NCBI RefSeq assembly: GCF_039534915.1
Contig: NZ_BAAAWE010000001.1
Location: forward strand, 6,696,001 to 6,760,000
Length of the DNA stretch: 64,000 nt
Origin: Streptomyces roseofulvus
GTDB lineage: Bacteria; Actinomycetota; Actinomycetes; Streptomycetales; Streptomycetaceae
Direction of reading: 5' to 3'
Of this stretch, positions 25,061 to 33,483 are shown one piece after another (position 1 is the stretch's first letter; each line of letters begins with the position of its first letter). The position numbers and the translations under genes were made by a program. The notes beneath the pieces were generated by a model, which made no database searches, was not told where the DNA came from, and was given only the letters and a program-made list of their open reading frames with translations.

Positions 25061-25097
25061 GTTCATCCCCTCGGCGCCTTCCGGAGCGACGTCGGCG

Positions 25098-25610
25098 TCA
25101 GCGCACCAGTTCCGAGGCCAGCAGGTCCATCAGCAGGCCGTCGTGCCAGGTGCCGTCCGCGCCCCGCTCGTACTGCCGCATCACCCCGACCGGGCGGAAG
25201 CCGGCCTTCTCGTAGCAGCGGATCGCCGCCGCGTTGTCGGCCGCCGGATCGATGACCAGCCGGTGGAAGCCGAGGTCGTCGACGAGATGGCGGGCGAGGG
25301 TGCGGACCGCGTCCGTGCCCAGGCCCCGGCCGTGCACCGACGGGTCGAGGAACAGGTCGATCCCGGCGTGCCGGTAGTCCGGCTCCTCCTCCTCGTACCA
25401 CTGGATCATGCCGACGATCCGGTCCCGGTGCCGGATCGTCAGACAGCGCGTCTCCGGGTCCTCCAGGTCCGCGGCGACCTCCCCGGCCAGGTCGTCGCCG
25501 CCCCGCCACCGGGCCCGCACCTCGGGCGTGGCCCGGACGGCGGCCAGCGCGGGGACGTCCCCGGGCGCCGAGGGACGCAGGACGACGGCGGCACCGTACA
25601 AGTCGCTCAT
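25098..25610 (-). CDS. GNAT acetyltransferase, AAC(6')-like
   Basis: 170-residue GCN5-type N-acetyltransferase. The core HAGIDLFLDPSVHGRGLGTDAVRTLARHL contains the acetyl-CoA pyrophosphate loop (RGLGT). It is followed by LVIDPAADNAAAIRCYEKAGFRPVG. The GIDLF and VIDPxxDNxxAIRxYEK strings are characteristic of aminoglycoside 6'-N-acetyltransferase relatives. Whether it acts on an aminoglycoside is unknown. ATG with a GGGGGC purine-rich site. Confidence 0.83.
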   Translation of the reverse strand: MSDLYGAAVVLRPSAPGDVPALAAVRATPEVRARWRGGDDLAGEVAADLEDPETRCLTIRHRDRIVGMIQWYEEEEPDYRHAGIDLFLDPSVHGRGLGTDAVRTLARHLVDDLGFHRLVIDPAADNAAAIRCYEKAGFRPVGVMRQYERGADGTWHDGLLMDLLASELVR

Positions 25611-25683
25611 GCCCCCAGCCTGCCCCATCCGGCCCCGCCGCGCGGCGGGGTTTGCGGCGACCGGGACAGGAGAGACGCGGCAT

Positions 25684-25935
25684 ATGACCGGATCCTCCTT
25701 GTCCACGGCCGCCGGCGCGCTCGCGTCCGCCGGGTCGAACGCCCTCGGCTTCGCCCTGGCCATCGGCGTGATCGTCGTCGCCCTCCTGCTCGGCGCCTTC
25801 TGGTGGGGCAGCCGCCGCGCGGCCCGCCGCCGCAGGTCCCTCGGCGACCCGACGCGGACCCAGCCCGGGGCGCCCCGCGACGACTCCTGGTCCACCCCCG
25901 ACGAGCGACGGGACGGCGGCGACGGCCGGGCCTGA
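25684..25935 (+). CDS. Small single-pass membrane protein (DUF6479-like)
   Basis: 83-residue protein with one N-terminal transmembrane helix (LGFALAIGVIVVALLLGAFWWGSRRAARRRR) followed by a basic stop and a polar, Pro-rich tail with TQPGAPRDDSWSTPDERR. This layout is common in small Streptomyces proteins annotated DUF6479. AGGAGAG ribosome site. Function unknown. Confidence 0.7.
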   Translation: MTGSSLSTAAGALASAGSNALGFALAIGVIVVALLLGAFWWGSRRAARRRRSLGDPTRTQPGAPRDDSWSTPDERRDGGDGRA

Positions 25936-26007
25936 CCGCTGACCCCACGCCCGCGGGCCGGAACCGACGCCACGCCCGCGGGCCTTGACCGATGCCCCGC
26001 CCGCGGG

Positions 26008-27111
26008 TCACCGCTGACGGACCACCCACGGGTCACGGCTGACGGGCCGTCGGTCGGCGCGCGCGTCGGCGGAGGGCCCCGGAGCCGGGGCCGTGACGAC
26101 CTTCGGCAGCGCGGCCGGGTGCTCGCGGGCGAGCCAGCGGACGAGCTCCTCGCGGACCGCGCAGCGCAGCGTCCACAACGCGTCGGGGTCCTGGGCCGTG
26201 ACCAGCGCGCGCACCGTGATGCCGGTCGGGGAGGTCTCCGTCACGGCGAGGTCCCAGGCGCGCCCGTCCCAGCCGGGGCAGCCGTCGAGGAAGCCCCGCA
26301 GGTGCGCCCGAAGCAGCGGCACCGGGGTGGCGTGGTCGCAGTGGAGGAAGACGGTGCCGGTCATCTCGGCGCCGCCGCGGGACCAGTTCTCGAAGGGGCG
26401 GGAGGTGAAGTACGACACCGGCAGCGTGACCCGCCGCTCGTCCCAGGTGCGCACGGTGAGGAAGGTCAGGGTGATCTCCTCGACGAGCCCCCACTCCCCG
26501 TCGACGACGACCGTGTCGCCGATCCGGACCATGTCGCCGAAGGCGATCTGGAACCCGGCGAAGAGGTTGCCGAGCGTCGACTGCGCCGCCACCCCGGCCA
26601 CGATGCCGATGATCCCGGCCGAGGCGAGCAGCGAGGTCCCCAGCGCCCGGAACGACGGGAAGGTCACCAGCGCCACCGCGCACGCGATCACCCCGACGGC
26701 CACCGACACCACCCGGGTGAGCAGCGTGACCTGTGTCCGCACCCGCCGCACCCGCGCCCGGTCGGCGGTGCGCCCGGCGTAGCGCGCGTACGAGGACTCC
26801 ACCAGCGCGGTCGCGACCCGGACGGTCAGCCAGGCACCGCTGCCGATGAGGCAGAGCACCCGCAGCCGGCCGACCGGACCGGCGGGGTCGTGCGCGGGCG
26901 TCCAGTCGGCGAGGTCCACCGCCCACCCGAGCAGCGCCGTGCACAGGACCACGAACAGCGGGGTACGGCACCGGCGCAGCAAACCCCACAGCGGGGTGCC
27001 GGGCCGCCGGGCGTCCGCGCGGCGGGCGGCCAGGTCGGCGGCCCGCACGACGGCGTACGCGGCCAGTGCGGAGCCGCACAGGGCGATCATCAGCCGCAGC
27101 GAATTCTCCAT
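26008..27111 (-). CDS. MscS-type mechanosensitive channel
   Basis: 367-residue small-conductance mechanosensitive channel homologue. About five membrane helices span residues 5-180. The pore-lining and upper beta domain read LLASAGIIGIVAGVAAQSTLGNLFAGFQIAFGDMVRIGDTVVVDGEWGLVEEITLT, cited here from about residues 170-225. A C-terminal vestibule domain follows. The ATG at 27111 begins the first membrane helix (NSLRLMIALCGSALAAYAVV); a longer frame upstream is not coding-like. Likely relieves osmotic stress. Confidence 0.9.
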   Translation of the reverse strand: MENSLRLMIALCGSALAAYAVVRAADLAARRADARRPGTPLWGLLRRCRTPLFVVLCTALLGWAVDLADWTPAHDPAGPVGRLRVLCLIGSGAWLTVRVATALVESSYARYAGRTADRARVRRVRTQVTLLTRVVSVAVGVIACAVALVTFPSFRALGTSLLASAGIIGIVAGVAAQSTLGNLFAGFQIAFGDMVRIGDTVVVDGEWGLVEEITLTFLTVRTWDERRVTLPVSYFTSRPFENWSRGGAEMTGTVFLHCDHATPVPLLRAHLRGFLDGCPGWDGRAWDLAVTETSPTGITVRALVTAQDPDALWTLRCAVREELVRWLAREHPAALPKVVTAPAPGPSADARADRRPVSRDPWVVRQR

Positions 27112-27380
27112 GCCCTCCGCCTGACCGCCGCCGCCCCGGCCAAACAAACCCGGGGCGGCCGGGGCCCGTCGGGCGGGAGGGACACGGGATCCGGCCCGCC
27201 GCCACCGGATCGGAGGATTTCCGCGCCGGTGCCCCGTGCCGGGAACCTTTCGCCCCCGCGGACCCTCATGATCGGTAGGCACGGGGGCACGGCCGGCGTC
27301 ATCGGCGCGTGCGCCCCTGCCCCGCGGCCACGGAGCGCGTGCGCCGTGCCGAACCCACCGTGAGCACCAGAGGATCCACC
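27112..27380. other. Divergent intergenic region
   Basis: 269 bp between the divergent mscS-like and serine hydrolase genes; GC-rich, no gene or strong palindrome seen. Confidence 0.25.
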
Positions 27381-28655
27381 GTGCCCCTGACGCCCCGCCG
27401 CCTGACCACCGGCGCCACCCTGATCGCCGCACTCGCCGCACTCGGCGCCGGTCTCGCCCCCACCGCCACCGCGAGCGCCGCCCCCCTCCCCTCGGCCGCC
27501 ACCGCCGCCGAGGGGACGGAGACCCCCGCGCCCGACGTCGCCGGCATCACCGCCGCCCTGAACGCGGCCATGGCCGACGGCGCTCCGGGCGCCATGGCCC
27601 GCTTCTCCGGCCCCGACGGCGTCGAGAGCCTGACCGCCGGCGTCCGCGACCGCGCCACGGGCGCGCCGATGGACATCCACGCCCGCTTCCGGATCGGCAG
27701 CGTCAGCAAGACCTTCTCCACCGTCGTGCTGCTCCAACTGGTCGACGAGGGACGGCTGGTGCTCGACGCGCCGGTCAACCGCTACCTTCCCGGGCTGCTG
27801 CCCGACGACCGCATCACGGTCCGCCACCTCCTGACCCACCGCAGCGGTCTGGCGGACTACACCAACGCGATGTTCGCCGACACCGTGCCCGGCTTCGAGG
27901 CCGTGCGGAACCGCGTGTTCACCTACCAGGAGCTCGTCGACCTGTCGCTCGCCGAGCCGCGCACCACCGAGCCCGGCGTCTCCTACCGCTATTCGAACGC
28001 CAACTTCGTGGTGGTCGGCATGCTGATCGAGAAGCTCACCGGCAAGCCCGTGGACCGCGCCTACGAGCAGCGCGTCTTCAAGCCGCTGAAGCTGCGCGAC
28101 ACCTCGTACGTCCACCCCGACACCCGCATCAAGGGCCTGCGCGTGCGCGGCTACCTGCACCCGGACGCGGCCGGCGAGCCGCTGGTGGACTCCACCGAGC
28201 AGACCGTGTCGTGGGCCCAGTCGGCCGGCGCCGTCATCTCCAGCCCCGCCGACCTCAACACCTTCACCAGCGCCCTGATGCGCGGCCGGCTGCTCTCCCC
28301 GGCGATGCTGGAGGAGATGACGACCGTCACCCCGACCGACACCACGAACACCCGCTTCTACGGGCTCGGTCTGCGCCGGTACGACCTCTCCTGCGGGACG
28401 CGGGTGTACGGGCACACCGGCACCGTGCAGGGCTTCTACACCTACGCCTTCTCCACCCGCGACGGCCGGCGCAGCCTCTCGGCGGTCGCGAACACCTCCA
28501 ACCACGGCGCCGCCAACACGGCGCTCGGCGGCACCCTGGAGGCGGCCTTCTGCGGTCCGAAGCCGGCGCCGGCGGCGTCCGCGCGCACCGCGTCCGGCGC
28601 CTTCGCCGACAGCGCGCCGCTGCCGGCCGAGCGGGACCTGCCCGAGCGCCACTGA
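27381..28655 (+). CDS. Secreted serine hydrolase, class C beta-lactamase / DD-peptidase fold
   Basis: 424-residue exported enzyme: signal peptide LTTGATLIAALAALGAGLAPTATASA, then a penicillin-recognising serine hydrolase. The SxxK motif is GSVSKTF, the YxN motif is SYRYSNANF, and the third motif is HTG in YGHTGTVQG (instead of KTG), as in the D-alanyl-D-alanine carboxypeptidase/esterase branch. Start chosen at the GTG with an AGAGGA site; the upstream GTGs at 27309 and 27360 have none. Probably acts on cell-wall peptides or esters outside the cell. Confidence 0.87.
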   Translation: MPLTPRRLTTGATLIAALAALGAGLAPTATASAAPLPSAATAAEGTETPAPDVAGITAALNAAMADGAPGAMARFSGPDGVESLTAGVRDRATGAPMDIHARFRIGSVSKTFSTVVLLQLVDEGRLVLDAPVNRYLPGLLPDDRITVRHLLTHRSGLADYTNAMFADTVPGFEAVRNRVFTYQELVDLSLAEPRTTEPGVSYRYSNANFVVVGMLIEKLTGKPVDRAYEQRVFKPLKLRDTSYVHPDTRIKGLRVRGYLHPDAAGEPLVDSTEQTVSWAQSAGAVISSPADLNTFTSALMRGRLLSPAMLEEMTTVTPTDTTNTRFYGLGLRRYDLSCGTRVYGHTGTVQGFYTYAFSTRDGRRSLSAVANTSNHGAANTALGGTLEAAFCGPKPAPAASARTASGAFADSAPLPAERDLPERH

Positions 28656-28667
28656 CCCGACGGCCCC

Positions 28668-29066
28668 TCAGGGGGTCGTACGGGGGAGGGCACGGGGGCC
28701 GGCGCAGCGGGCGCCCGCCTCCTCGACCCGCCGGCGCAGCTCGCGGTCGGCCGTGATCACCAGACACGGTCGGCCGTGCGCGTTCCGGGCGAGCTCGGCG
28801 ATCAGGTCGTCGCCGCTGCCGGCGGCCTCCGCCACCCGGACGCCCGGCACGGAGGCCACGCCCCGGGCGCGCCCCTCGACCACCAGCACGATCTCGTACG
28901 GCCCCGGCCACGGCCCGTCGACCGGGCCCCCGTCCGCCGCGAGCCGGTCCCGCAGCCGCTCGGCGGCCCCGCGCCGGTCGCGCCACCATCCGTCCGGCAC
29001 GGATCCCACCACGTTGGCCCCGTCCACGAGGAGCAGCGGACGGGGCGGGTTCTCTTCGGTGTCCAT
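28668..29066 (-). CDS. NYN-domain (PIN-like) nuclease
   Basis: 132-residue protein starting LLLVDGANVVGS, the conserved Asp-containing first strand of NYN/YacP ribonucleases. It continues with YEIVLVVEGRARG, then SGDDLIAELA and CLVITADRELRRRVEEAGA, which supply the other acidic metal-binding residues (D/D/D pattern). It is a single compact domain, as expected for small NYN proteins that process structured RNA. Convergent with the serine hydrolase. Confidence 0.83.
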   Translation of the reverse strand: MDTEENPPRPLLLVDGANVVGSVPDGWWRDRRGAAERLRDRLAADGGPVDGPWPGPYEIVLVVEGRARGVASVPGVRVAEAAGSGDDLIAELARNAHGRPCLVITADRELRRRVEEAGARCAGPRALPRTTP

Positions 29067-29300
29067 GCCGCCAGGATGACAGCGGGCGCCGGGGCACCGG
29101 CTCCGCCGGTCCGGCCGATTCCGGTCTCACCGACCGTCATGGGCCGGTGCCGCGGCGGCCGCGTCCGGGGACGCGGCCCGACCTTTCCCCCGCCCCTCAC
29201 GCTCCGTGACGAAGGAGGCGGTCGGCGGCCGTGGACGAGCCCCTCCGGGGGATTCCGTTCGTACGAGGGCACCCGACGTTTCCGCAGAGGAGGGAGGTCA

Positions 29301-29456
29301 ATGGGCCTCTCCGCCCTCTTTCGTACGGTTCCGCTCCCGGCAACTCCCCTGCCGGGGCGTCGACTTTCGGCCAATCGATCTCGGCCGGTCGTAGCGACCC
29401 CGATACCAGACTCCGCAGGTCTACGGGCAGGTTTGCCAACTGAGCACCACACATGA
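29301..29456 (+). CDS. Possible small ORF of unknown function
   Basis: 51-residue Arg/Pro-rich open frame beginning ATGGGCCTC, preceded by a strong GGAGGGAGG ribosome site. Its end lies in the inverted repeat upstream of the conservon. No domain or membrane helix. It could be a leader ORF or chance. Confidence 0.25.
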   Translation: MGLSALFRTVPLPATPLPGRRLSANRSRPVVATPIPDSAGLRAGLPTEHHT

Positions 29457-29481
29457 ACGGTTGACGACTACCCTGTGTGGT
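29446..29481. promoter_or_regulatory. Inverted repeat around a -35-like box
   Basis: Arms of 8 bp separated by 20 bp and enclosing TTGACG (29461-29466). Suggests an operator controlling the conservon promoter; the -10 box is not clear. Confidence 0.35.
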
Positions 29482-29618
29482 CGGTGATCATCGGTAGGCT
29501 CATCGCACCTGCCGTCCTCATCGGCACCTCCGTACTCAACCCCCCGGCCCACCCGCACCACCCGTACCCCCGAGACCCCCTCAGTACGCCGAATTCCGGG
29601 CACGTACCAAGGACACCC

Positions 29619-31430
29619 ATGTCACAACTTCGCGCACCCGCCCCGCGGTCCGACCGCCGCGAGGGCGGGCGGCACGGCCGATCGGGCGCCCGCACCACGA
29701 CCAACGGCACCACTCCGGCCCGGCCCGCGACGGCCGCCTCCGCCGAAGTGCGCATACGCCCCCAGTTGTTGCGCACCTCGGTCCTCCCCGCCGTCGCCGT
29801 CGCTCTCGGCGGCGCCGCCGCCGTCCTCTTCACCCTGCGCTCCACCGGCACCAGCCCGACGCCCGCCCTCTGGGCCGCGCTCACCGGCGCCGCCGCGCTC
29901 ACCGTCGCCTCCGTGACGGCCGCCGCGCTCGGCGCCGACCGCGCCGCCCGGGCCGTCCTCGCCCGCGTCGCCGGCCTCCGCCGGGACGCCGCCCAGGACC
30001 AGAACGAACTGCGGGCGCTCGTCGAACAGTTGCGCCGAGGCGAGGACCCGGCCCCCCGGCCGGCGCTCCCCGACGGCCTCCAGGGCGACGAGTTCGACCG
30101 GCTCGGCGCCGAGCTGACCCGCTCCCACGAGGCCGCCGTCGCCGCCGTCGTCCAGGCGTCCCGGCTCTCCAGCAGCGTCGGCAACGAGCAGAAGGTCGAG
30201 GTCTTCGTGAACCTCGCCCGCCGCCTCCAGTCCCTCGTCCACCGCGAGATCCAGCTCCTGGACGAGCTGGAGAACGAGGTCGAGGACCCCGACCTGCTCA
30301 AGGGCCTCTTCCAGGTCGACCACCTGGCCACCCGCATCCGCCGCCACGCCGAGAACCTCGCCGTCCTCGGCGGCGCGATCTCCCGCCGGCAGTGGTCCAA
30401 CCCGGTCACCATGACCGAGGTGCTCCGCTCCTCCATCGCCGAGGTCGAGCAGTACCCCCGGGTCAAGCTCGTCCCCCCGATCGACGGCACCCTGCGCGGC
30501 CACGCCGTCGCCGACGTCATCCACCTCCTCGCCGAACTCGTCGAGAACGCCACGGTGTTCTCCGCGCCGCACACCACCGTGCTGCTGCGCGCCCAGTACG
30601 TCACCGCCGGCCTCGCCATCGAGGTCGAGGACCGCGGCCTCGGCATGCCCGTCGGCGAGCAGAACAAGATGAACGCCCTGCTCGCCGACCCCGACCAGGT
30701 CAACGTCGCCCACCTGCTCCAGGACGGCCGCATCGGCCTCTTCGTGGTCTCCGCGCTGGCCCGGCGCCACGGCATCGCCGTCCGCCTCCAGTCGAACATC
30801 TACGGCGGGATCCAGGCCGTCCTCGTCCTCCCGCAGGGCCTCCTCGGCGCCGACCCGGAGGGCCTCGCCCAGCACGAGCGGCAGACCGCCGCGGTCACCG
30901 GCGGCGGCACCCCGCCGCCGCTCCAGCAGCCGCAGCCGCAGCCGCAGCACGACCGGCCGCAGCAGCACCACCAGGCGCAGCAGCCCCACCCCGTCCAGCC
31001 GCCGCAGCCCCGGCCCGAGACCCCCTCGGCGCCGTTCCCGCAGGCCCCGGCGCCTGCCCCCGCCCCCGTACCCGCGGAGGCCCCGGCCCCCGCCGCGTAC
31101 CCCTACCAGGCCCCCGCTCCGGCGGCGCCGGTCGCACCCCCCGCGCCCGCCGCCCCCGAGCGTCCCGGCCCCCCGGCCGGCTTCGGCACCGCCGTGCCCG
31201 CGCCGCCCGCGCCCCGCGCGGAGGCACCCGGCCGCCCCGACCTGCCCAAGCGGCGCGCCCAGGAGCACCTCGTCCCGCAGCTGCGCGACGAGCCGCAGGC
31301 CCGGCCCTCCGAGGACCACGCCCTGCACGACCCCGGCCTGATGGCCGCCTTCCAGCGTGGGATCGGCCTGGCCGAATCCCAGCCCACCCCCCAGGAGTCG
31401 CTGCGTCACGGCGACGCGCACAAGGAGTAG
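29619..31430 (+). CDS. cvnA: Conservon sensor kinase-like protein CvnA
   Basis: 603-residue membrane protein heading a conservon. There are two membrane helices (about residues 57-77 and 85-106) and a helical VFVNLARRLQSLVHREIQLLDELE segment. An HATPase domain has the N-box LLAELVENATVFSAPHT (about residue 300) and a GRIGLFVVSALARRHG G-box region. A Pro/Gln/Ala-rich tail covers about residues 430-560. CvnA proteins resemble histidine kinases but lack a normal phosphorylatable H-box and partner with CvnB-CvnD in a G-protein-like membrane complex. Start ATG with AAGGA. Confidence 0.88.
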   Translation: MSQLRAPAPRSDRREGGRHGRSGARTTTNGTTPARPATAASAEVRIRPQLLRTSVLPAVAVALGGAAAVLFTLRSTGTSPTPALWAALTGAAALTVASVTAAALGADRAARAVLARVAGLRRDAAQDQNELRALVEQLRRGEDPAPRPALPDGLQGDEFDRLGAELTRSHEAAVAAVVQASRLSSSVGNEQKVEVFVNLARRLQSLVHREIQLLDELENEVEDPDLLKGLFQVDHLATRIRRHAENLAVLGGAISRRQWSNPVTMTEVLRSSIAEVEQYPRVKLVPPIDGTLRGHAVADVIHLLAELVENATVFSAPHTTVLLRAQYVTAGLAIEVEDRGLGMPVGEQNKMNALLADPDQVNVAHLLQDGRIGLFVVSALARRHGIAVRLQSNIYGGIQAVLVLPQGLLGADPEGLAQHERQTAAVTGGGTPPPLQQPQPQPQHDRPQQHHQAQQPHPVQPPQPRPETPSAPFPQAPAPAPAPVPAEAPAPAAYPYQAPAPAAPVAPPAPAAPERPGPPAGFGTAVPAPPAPRAEAPGRPDLPKRRAQEHLVPQLRDEPQARPSEDHALHDPGLMAAFQRGIGLAESQPTPQESLRHGDAHKE

Positions 31431-31437
31431 ATACACG

Positions 31438-31872
31438 ATGACGGGCAATGTGCCGAGCGGCCATTCCTCGGATCTCGACTGGCTGCTGAGCGGTCTGGTC
31501 CAGCGGGTCCCGTACACCCGCAGCGCGGTGCTGCTCTCCTCGGACGGCCTCGTGAAGTCCGTCCACGGGCTCGACCCCGACGCGGCCGACCACATGGCGG
31601 CCCTCGCCTCCGGGCTCTACTCGCTCGGCCGCAGCGCCGGCGTCCGGTTCGGTGACGGCGGCGAGGTCCGCCAGGTCGTCGTGGAGCTCGACTCCACCCT
31701 GCTCTTCGTCTCCACCGCCGGCTCCGGCACCTGCCTGGCCGTCCTCGCCGGCCGGGAGGCCGACGCCGCCGTCCTCGGCTACGAGATGGCGATGCTGGTC
31801 AAGAGCGTCCGCCCGTACCTGGTGACGCCCGCCCGGCAGGCGGCCGCAGCGGCGGGTGGCGCCGGTCAGTGA
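31438..31872 (+). CDS. cvnB: Conservon roadblock/LC7 protein CvnB
   Basis: 144-residue roadblock/LC7 domain protein: LDWLLSGLVQRVPYTRSAVLLSSDGLV, then DHMAALASGLYSLGR and LLFVSTAGSGTCLAVLAG. Such proteins regulate small GTPases, here presumably CvnD. ATG with AAGGAG placed at the end of cvnA, 7 bp from the cvnA stop; its own stop overlaps the cvnC start. Confidence 0.92.
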   Translation: MTGNVPSGHSSDLDWLLSGLVQRVPYTRSAVLLSSDGLVKSVHGLDPDAADHMAALASGLYSLGRSAGVRFGDGGEVRQVVVELDSTLLFVSTAGSGTCLAVLAGREADAAVLGYEMAMLVKSVRPYLVTPARQAAAAAGGAGQ

Positions 31873-32246
31873 ACGCGTCTCCTCCGCAGGAAGGGCCCTG
31901 GCTCGACGACGCGGCCGGCCGGCTGATCCGTCCGTACACCGTCAGCGGCGGACGGACCCGGCCCACCGCCTCGCTCGACCTGCTCTCCCTGGTGATGGCG
32001 ACCGGATCCGGCCTCCAGCCCCACATGGGCCCCGAGCACGGCCTGGCCCTCCGGCTGTGCGACGGGCCCACCTCGGTGGCCGAGATCGCGGCGCACTTAA
32101 GACTCCCTGCCGTCGTCACCAAGGTCCTCCTCTCCGACCTCGTGGACTGCGGGGCCCTCACCGCGCGGGCCCCGCGCTTCCACGCCAACCCATCCGACCG
32201 TTCCTTGCTGGAGGCAGTGCTCGATGGCCTACGACAGCGGCTCTGA
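31869..32246 (+). CDS. cvnC: Conservon DUF742 protein CvnC
   Basis: 125-residue DUF742 protein with the family string RLIRPYTVSGGRTRPT, a helix-turn-helix-like AEIAAHLRLPAVVTKVLLSDLVDCGAL and a short C-terminal helix. GTG start overlaps the cvnB stop (GTGA). It is part of the conservon complex; the helix-turn-helix-like part is probably for protein contacts rather than DNA binding. Confidence 0.9.
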   Translation: MNASPPQEGPWLDDAAGRLIRPYTVSGGRTRPTASLDLLSLVMATGSGLQPHMGPEHGLALRLCDGPTSVAEIAAHLRLPAVVTKVLLSDLVDCGALTARAPRFHANPSDRSLLEAVLDGLRQRL

Positions 32247-32847
32247 ACGCCCCGACGGTTTCGCCGCCGATCCCTTTCCCACCGCGCTGAAGATCCTGGT
32301 GGCGGGCGGATTCGGGGTGGGCAAGACCACCTTCGTCGGCGCGGTCAGCGAGATCGAACCGCTCAGCACGGAGGAGCTGCTGACCTCCGTCAGCGCCGCC
32401 ACCGACAGCCTGGAGGGCGTGGAGAGCAAGACCACGACCACCGTGGCCATGGACTTCGGCCGGATCACCCTCGACGACCGGAACGTGCTCTACCTCTTCG
32501 GCACCCCCGGCCAGGAGCGGTTCTGGTTCATGTGGGACGAGCTGTCCGAGGGGGCGCTCGGGGCGGTCGTCCTCGCCGACACCCGCCGCCTCCAGGAGTG
32601 CTTCTCCGCGATCGACTTCTTCGAGCGGCGGGGCATCGCCTTCGTGGTGGCCGTCAACGAGTTCGACGGGGCCTTCCGCTACGAGCCGGCGGAGATCCGG
32701 CAGGCGCTCGACCTCCACCCCGAGGTGCCGATCGTGCTCTGCGACGCCCGGATCTCCAGCTCCGCCATCACCACCCTCCTGACCCTCGTCCAGCACCTCC
32801 TCAATTCGACCCCGGCCAGCGAGCCGAGCTTCGGAGTCACGCCATGA
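32224..32847 (+). CDS. cvnD: Conservon GTPase-like protein CvnD
   Basis: 207-residue Ras-like P-loop GTPase: G1 GGFGVGKTTFVGAVSEI, G3-like FGTPGQERFWFMWDELS and G4-like VVAVNEFDG. Starts inside the cvnC end (23-bp overlap) with a GGAGG site. The expected on/off switch of the conservon, regulated by CvnB. Confidence 0.92.
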   Translation: MAYDSGSERPDGFAADPFPTALKILVAGGFGVGKTTFVGAVSEIEPLSTEELLTSVSAATDSLEGVESKTTTTVAMDFGRITLDDRNVLYLFGTPGQERFWFMWDELSEGALGAVVLADTRRLQECFSAIDFFERRGIAFVVAVNEFDGAFRYEPAEIRQALDLHPEVPIVLCDARISSSAITTLLTLVQHLLNSTPASEPSFGVTP

Positions 32848-33410
32848 CCTACGACCCGACGGGTCACCTCCTCCTGACCCCCATCGACAAGGACGCGCCG
32901 GACCGGGTGCGCCGGCTGCGTGAACTCGGCCTCGGCGACCGCCCCGACCCGGCCTTCGACGAGTTCGCCCACCGGCTCGCCGAGGTGACCGGCGCCCCGT
33001 TCTCGATGGTCAACTTCATCGACGAGAACCGGCAGTTCTTCGCCGGCCTCCACACGCCGGGCGGCTCCCACTCGGGCAGCGACCTCGGCGCCGCCGGCGC
33101 GGGCGGCGTCGGCCGCTTCATGGCGCGCGACCACGGCTACTGCCCGCACGTCGTGGTCCGCCGGAAGGCGCTCGTCCTGGAGGACGTCTGCGACTACCCG
33201 CGCTTCGCCGGCAACCCGGTGGTGGACGAGATCGGCATCCGCTCCTACATGGGCGCGCCGCTGATCGACCGCACCGGCGTCGCCCTCGGCACCATCTGCG
33301 TGGTCGACACCGACGTCCGGCCGTGGGGCCGGTCCGGTCTGGAGACCATCAAGGCGATGGCGGCGGAGCTCGTCGAGCAGATCCACCGCCGCGAGGACGG
33401 CGTCTTCTGA
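32844..33410 (+). CDS. GAF-domain protein linked to the conservon
   Basis: 188-residue protein formed by one GAF domain: TGAPFSMVNFIDENRQFFAG, ARDHGYCPHVVVRRKALVLEDVCDYPRFAGNP, then YMGAPLIDRTGVALGTICVVD. Overlaps the cvnD stop by ATGA, so it is translated with the conservon. GAF domains bind small ligands or cofactors. The Cys in GYCPHVV is at a position often used in redox- or nitrogen-monoxide-sensing GAFs, but that is a guess. Probably gives the conservon a ligand input. Confidence 0.87.
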   Translation: MTYDPTGHLLLTPIDKDAPDRVRRLRELGLGDRPDPAFDEFAHRLAEVTGAPFSMVNFIDENRQFFAGLHTPGGSHSGSDLGAAGAGGVGRFMARDHGYCPHVVVRRKALVLEDVCDYPRFAGNPVVDEIGIRSYMGAPLIDRTGVALGTICVVDTDVRPWGRSGLETIKAMAAELVEQIHRREDGVF

Positions 33411-33437
33411 CCCGTTCCGCCCGAGTTCCGGGCAGGG

Positions 33438-33475
33438 CCGAGGGCCCGTACGGCACGCGCCGTACGGGCCCTCGG
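33438..33475. terminator. Perfect 17-bp bidirectional terminator hairpin
   Basis: Arms 33438-33454 and 33459-33475 are fully complementary with a four-base loop, between the convergent GAF and acyl-CoA dehydrogenase genes. Confidence 0.7.
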
Positions 33476-33483
33476 TCGTCGTG

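Larger units (their letters stand above)
29067..29618. other. Long intergenic region before the conservon
   Basis: 552 bp without a certain gene. A 51-codon ORF at 29301-29456 has a good GGAGG ribosome site but no recognisable product. A TTGACG element at 29461-29466 lies between two 8-bp inverted arms (ACCACACA at 29446-29453 and TGTGTGGT at 29474-29481). This is probably the promoter and operator of the conservon. Confidence 0.4.
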
